NCBI GenBank assembly: GCA_949448405.1
Contig: CASTFX010000046.1
Span: 1-8,249 of the forward strand
Direction: 5' to 3'
Source: an uncultured Clostridia bacterium
GTDB lineage: Bacteria > Bacillota > Clostridia > TANB77 > CAG-508
Length of the DNA stretch: 8,249 nucleotides
Shown here: positions 5,990 through 8,249 of the stretch, piece by piece
Layout of the letters: each line of letters opens with the position of its first letter
Position numbering within the stretch: position 1 is the stretch's first letter
Made by a program: the position numbers and the translations under genes
The notes under the pieces: model-generated
What the model was told of the DNA's origin: nothing
The model's input: the letters and a program-made list of their open reading frames with translations, nothing else
Database searches by the model: none

Positions 5990-7648
5990 TTATTCTTCTA
6001 TAAAATTTATTGGTATATCTAAATTCTCTAAAATATCCTCTTCTGCTTCTTCTTTTGGATTTTGTATAACTTCTTCTTGAACAGATACTGTTTTCGGTTT
6101 TACTTGCCCAGCATCTTCTAATTTTATTTGCATCGGTTTTCCACATACTACAGATATTTCTTTTACTAATATACTCATATTTTCTGGTTTTTGTAATAAC
6201 TCTTTTCTAAATGAATTTAATCCATTATTAAATCTTATGCCAACTGTCATATCATTTATCTCTACTGCTTCTGTATTTATTAAGTTTGCGTATAGCATAA
6301 CTTTTCCTTGCTTTTTTAAATCTGTTAATACATTAGGCCAACTTGTTATTATATTTCCATTTGCAAGGCTTTCTGACGGTTTAAAATCTTTTTTTTGTTC
6401 TTCTTTTTTTTCTTGTATATTTTTATTTTCTACTTTAGTTTGAGTCATCTTAGGAATTTCATATCTTGTAGTTTGTATTTCTTCCCTAGGCTTATCTATT
6501 TTAGTTGTTACTCCTTCTGATATTTCTTTTTCTAATTTTTGTACTCTTTCTTCTAATCCTTTATTATCTTCTTTTACACATAGTTTTATAATTTCTGTTT
6601 CAAATATAATTGTTTTTTGTGAAGACCACTTCATTTTATTCTCTAATTCTGATAATTTATATATTATATTTATAAGTTCTTCTTTTGATACTTTTTCTGC
6701 TATTTCTGAAATTTGTGCTATTTCATCGTTACTGTATATTTCGTTTTTCTTACTTACTTTATACATAAGGATATCTTTTGTATATTTTATCATTTCCCAT
6801 AAAAAATTCCCTAAGTCTTTTCCTTCATTTAAAACCTCGTTCATTGCGTTTAATGATTTCTCTATGTCCTTATTTATTATTCCATTTATTATATTATGAA
6901 CATATACAAATTTAGGTATTCCGACTAAATCTTTAATTTTGTTTTCATCAATATTAGTTTCTCCGGTCTTGCAAGCATCTTTCTAATATACTTAATGCAT
7001 CCCTTGCAGCTCCTTCTGATAAATTTGCAATTAAGTTTAGGGCTTGCTCTGTTATCTGAATGTTACTTTCTTCACATACAATTTTCATTCTTTTTATCAA
7101 ATCTTCATTTGATATTTTTTTGAAATCAAATCTCTGACATCTAGATAATATAGTTGCTAGTAATTTTTGCGGTTCTGTTGTCGCAAGTATAAATTTTACA
7201 TGTTCTGGTGGTTCTTCTAATGTCTTGAGTAAGGCATTAAAAGCTCCTGTTGACAACATATGTACCTCATCTATAATGTATACTCTATATTTAGCAAGTG
7301 TTGGTAAAAAATTTATTTTCTCTTTTATACTTCTTATATCTTCTACACTATTGTTTGATGCAGCATCCATTTCTACCACATCCGTAAGTGTTCCGCTCTA
7401 AATTTGCTTTACAAACTTCACATTCATTACATGGTTCTCCGATTTTTTGGATTTAGACAGTTTATAGCTCTTGCTAGTATCTTTGCTGTTGAAGTTTTTC
7501 CTGTTCCTCTTCCTCCTGTAAGAAGGTATGCATGTCCTATTCTCCCAGATATTATTTGGTTCTTTAATGTCTGTATTACATGGTCTTGTCCTACTACTTC
7601 ACTGAATGTTTTGGGTCTAAATTTTCTATATAATGCTGTATATGCCAT
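5990..7648 (-). CDS. dnaX: DNA polymerase III subunit gamma/tau, requiring three +1 frameshifts at CGGA
   Basis: DnaX is the ATPase of the clamp loader and links the replicative polymerases. The gene is in three mutually shifted frames, rejoined by skipping one C at 7441, 7395 and 6965. The joined product is 551 residues, normal for the family. Seen in order: start MAYTALYRKFRPKTF; Walker A GGRGTGKTS (45-53); zinc cysteines C64, C73, C76, C79; MDAASNNSVEDIR (93-105); Walker B IIDEVH (124-129); sensor 1 ATT (155-157); SRC arginine-finger motif (168-170); sensor 2 GAARDA (212-217); domain III with LWEMIKY; then a charged, low-conservation tau region. The shifts fall after residues 69, 84 and 227, each resuming on GGA glycine. 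Without them translation stops within a few codons of shifts 1 and 3 and 15 codons after shift 2's CGG. GGGAGGT lies 9 nt before ATG 7648. The intact motifs and conserved operon position argue against a pseudogene. Confidence 0.93.
6381..6411 (-). promoter_or_regulatory. Two A8 slippery tracts in dnaX, possible gamma-subunit signal
   Basis: On the coding strand two runs of eight A (6411-6404 and 6396-6389) are separated by GAAGAAC. A -1 shift or one extra A at either would reach TAA at 6383-6381, ending the product at about 421 residues, close to the 431-residue gamma of E. coli. Whether slippage occurs cannot be seen. Confidence 0.35.
6962..6965 (-). other. dnaX recoding site 3: CGGA, +1 shift to Gly228
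   Basis: Zero frame reads GAC CGG AGA AAC TAA. Skipping the C at 6965 gives GAC GGA GAA ACT and restores QDGETNIDENKIKDLVGIPK, continuous with domain III. In the +1 frame a TAG lies seven codons upstream, so the switch must occur in the short interval containing CGGA. Confidence 0.85.
7392..7395 (-). other. dnaX recoding site 2: CGGA, +1 shift to Gly85
   Basis: Zero frame reads GAG CGG AAC ACT and stops at TAG 15 codons after CGG. Skipping the C at 7395 gives GAG GGA ACA CTT ACG GAT, i.e. EGTLTDVVEMDAASNN, where this glycine is typical of DnaX. The +1 frame has TAG AGC immediately before GGA, which confines the switch to the last two or three codons before it. Confidence 0.88.
7438..7441 (-). 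other. dnaX recoding site 1: CGGA, +1 shift to Gly70
   Basis: Zero frame reads AAT CGG AGA ACC ATG TAA. Skipping the C at 7441 gives AAT GGA GAA CCA TGT and restores NPKNGEPCNECEVC, the zinc module. The +1 frame has a TAA five codons upstream, and the zero frame stops four codons downstream, so the switch is tightly bracketed around CGGA. Confidence 0.88.
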
Positions 7649-7672
7649 CTAATCTATACCTCCCTTAATACT

Positions 7673-7797
7673 AAATCTAACTTCTCCGTGGAAAGTAAGT
7701 TCCACATAAAAGGTTCTACTTATCGCTGCTTCCTTTCGGACCTGACGAGATTCGTAAATTTTTATTGAAAATTACTCTCCACGCAAAAGTTAGATTT
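7673..7797 (-). ncRNA. ffs: Signal recognition particle RNA, small bacterial (4.5S/scRNA) type
   Basis: The RNA is about 125 nt. The conserved apical domain reads GTCAGGTCCGAAAGGAAGCA (from about 7745 to 7726), which binds Ffh. The ends pair perfectly over 11 bp: AAATCTAACTT (7797-7787) with AAGTTAGATTT (7683-7673). Further in, GTGGA/TCCAC and AGTAA/TTACT continue the rod. It joins Ffh to target nascent membrane proteins to FtsY. The apical tetraloop is GAAA rather than the more usual GGAA. It lies directly upstream of dnaX, the same order as Bacillus scr-dnaX, with no terminator between, so dnaX may be transcribed by read-through. Confidence 0.93.
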
Positions 7798-7805
7798 CTT
7801 TTTGT

Positions 7806-7834
7806 ATTATATAATGTTTTTTTAATTTTTACAA
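7806..7834 (-). promoter_or_regulatory. Sigma-A-type promoter of the SRP RNA and probably the dnaX operon
   Basis: TTGTAA (7834-7829), a 17-nt spacer and a perfect TATAAT (7811-7806) place the transcription start at about 7799-7797, exactly where the terminal stem of the SRP RNA begins. Confidence 0.8.
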
Positions 7835-7841
7835 TATATTT

Positions 7842-8249
7842 TTAATTTCTTTTGAAAATTACATCTGAAAATTCTGTTTTTTCATAATTAGCTATTCCTG
7901 AATTAATTATATTTCCTGCTGGCATATCTAATGTTATTGTTCCTGTGAATTTTGTTCCATCTGCAAGTTCTATTGTAATATCAAATGATATATTATATTT
8001 TAGTTCTTCTTCTGTAATTCCTATTTTTGAAAGTAATGTGCCATCATGTTTTATTTCTTCGCTTTTTGATTCTGAAGTATATGTTCCGTAAGTCTTTGCT
8101 ACAATAGCTAAATGCTACTACTCCACCTTGATTTGCAATTTTTTGTTCTTTTATATTTGTGTTTCCTTCTCCACTATATATTAACTCATCATTTATTATA
8201 TATTCGTCAATATATTCATAATTTTTATGTTCTGCGCGGCTAGGTCTGT
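7842..8249 (-). CDS. Unrecognised protein, 5' end cut by window edge, interrupted by one +1 shift at CGGA
   Basis: From the right edge a frame runs 53 codons (8247-8089) through YIDEYIINDELIYSGEG and NIKEQKIANQGGVVAFSY to KDL, where an in-frame CGG stands. Skipping its C at 8088 joins a second frame of 81 residues: GTYTSESKSEEIKHDGTLL, then an alternating beta-type segment (ISFDITIELADGTKFTGTITLDMPAG) and the C-terminus SDVIFKRN. The two halves read as one soluble or exported beta-rich domain; I do not recognise the family. Staying in zero frame would stop 14 codons after CGG. The stop lies only 8 nt before the SRP RNA promoter and I see no terminator. The existence of a coding region is likely; the exact site of the frame change is less certain than in dnaX. 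Confidence 0.7.
8085..8088 (-). other. Recoding site 4: CGGA, +1 shift in the unrecognised gene
   Basis: Zero frame reads TTA CGG AAC ATA TAC; skipping the C at 8088 gives TTA GGA ACA TAT ACT (LGTYT). The switch is bracketed by a +1-frame TAG about 30 nt upstream and a zero-frame TGA about 42 nt downstream, so a simple indel elsewhere in that interval is also possible. Confidence 0.65.

Noticed and set aside
6962..7441. CGG decoded as arginine with the following A skipped
   Set aside because: It would also restore frame, but would put Arg where DnaX proteins normally have Gly at sites 1 and 2 (NGEPC, EGTLTDV). Glycine from GGA fits all four sites better; peptide data would separate the two.
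5990..7648. dnaX as a pseudogene or as three random sequencing indels
   Set aside because: All three extra bases are the same C before GGA and in zero-frame CGG, all DnaX motifs are intact, wrong-frame stops confine each switch, and no other gene of comparable length here has a frame break except at the same signal. Read-level checking would still be decisive.
8230..8249. GC-richer patch at the right edge as a sign of transfer or a chimeric join
   Set aside because: Only about twenty bases with one CGC arginine codon, and the frame continues through it; too little to support a claim.
1..8249. CRISPR arrays, insertion sequences, tRNA genes or attachment sites
   Set aside because: No regularly spaced repeats, transposase frames, cloverleaf sequences or terminal inverted repeats were seen on either strand.

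Overview
The window comes from a very AT-rich, endospore-forming low-GC Firmicute, most likely an anaerobic Clostridia member. The evidence is AGA-dominated arginine codons, strong AGGAGG ribosome binding sites, a small acid-soluble spore protein, a YpeB germination protein, a radical SAM PflX-type protein, and the Firmicutes gene order SRP RNA-dnaX-ebfC-recR. Every gene lies on the minus strand, so transcription runs from high to low coordinates.

In transcription order: (1) the 3' part of an unrecognised gene (8249-7842); (2) a sigma-A-type promoter and the small SRP RNA (7834-7673), leading directly into dnaX (7648-5990), ebfC/ybaB (5974-5633) and recR (5616-5014), the replication/recombination operon; (3) a 178-nt gap with a candidate promoter, then a membrane-anchored M23 endopeptidase (4835-3837) followed by a hairpin terminator; (4) a UgtP/MGDG-synthase-like glycosyltransferase (3770-2655) and ypeB (2589-1201); (5) an SspF-like spore DNA-binding protein (1110-937) with a strong terminator; (6) a DUF1653 gene (826-563) almost fused to a radical SAM pflX-like gene that runs off the left edge (561-1).

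The outstanding observation is recoding. dnaX is not one open frame. It is intact only if the ribosome moves +1 at three separate places, and at each place the zero-frame codon is CGG followed by A: the C is skipped (or CGGA is read as four bases) and GGA glycine is decoded. The unrecognised gene upstream is also interrupted once, and again a CGGA fits. By hand scan these four are the only in-frame CGG codons in the window. About fifteen other CGG trinucleotides in coding sequence straddle codon boundaries (for example AAC GGA, TGC GGA, ACG GAT) and read normally. Restored DnaX is 551 residues with Walker A, four zinc cysteines, Walker B, SRC and sensor 2 motifs all in order; three of the four zinc cysteines lie in the 15-codon segment between shifts 1 and 2. 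The simplest reading is that CGG is not an ordinary arginine codon here but a +1 frameshift or quadruplet glycine signal. Genome-wide data and the tRNA set are needed to settle it.
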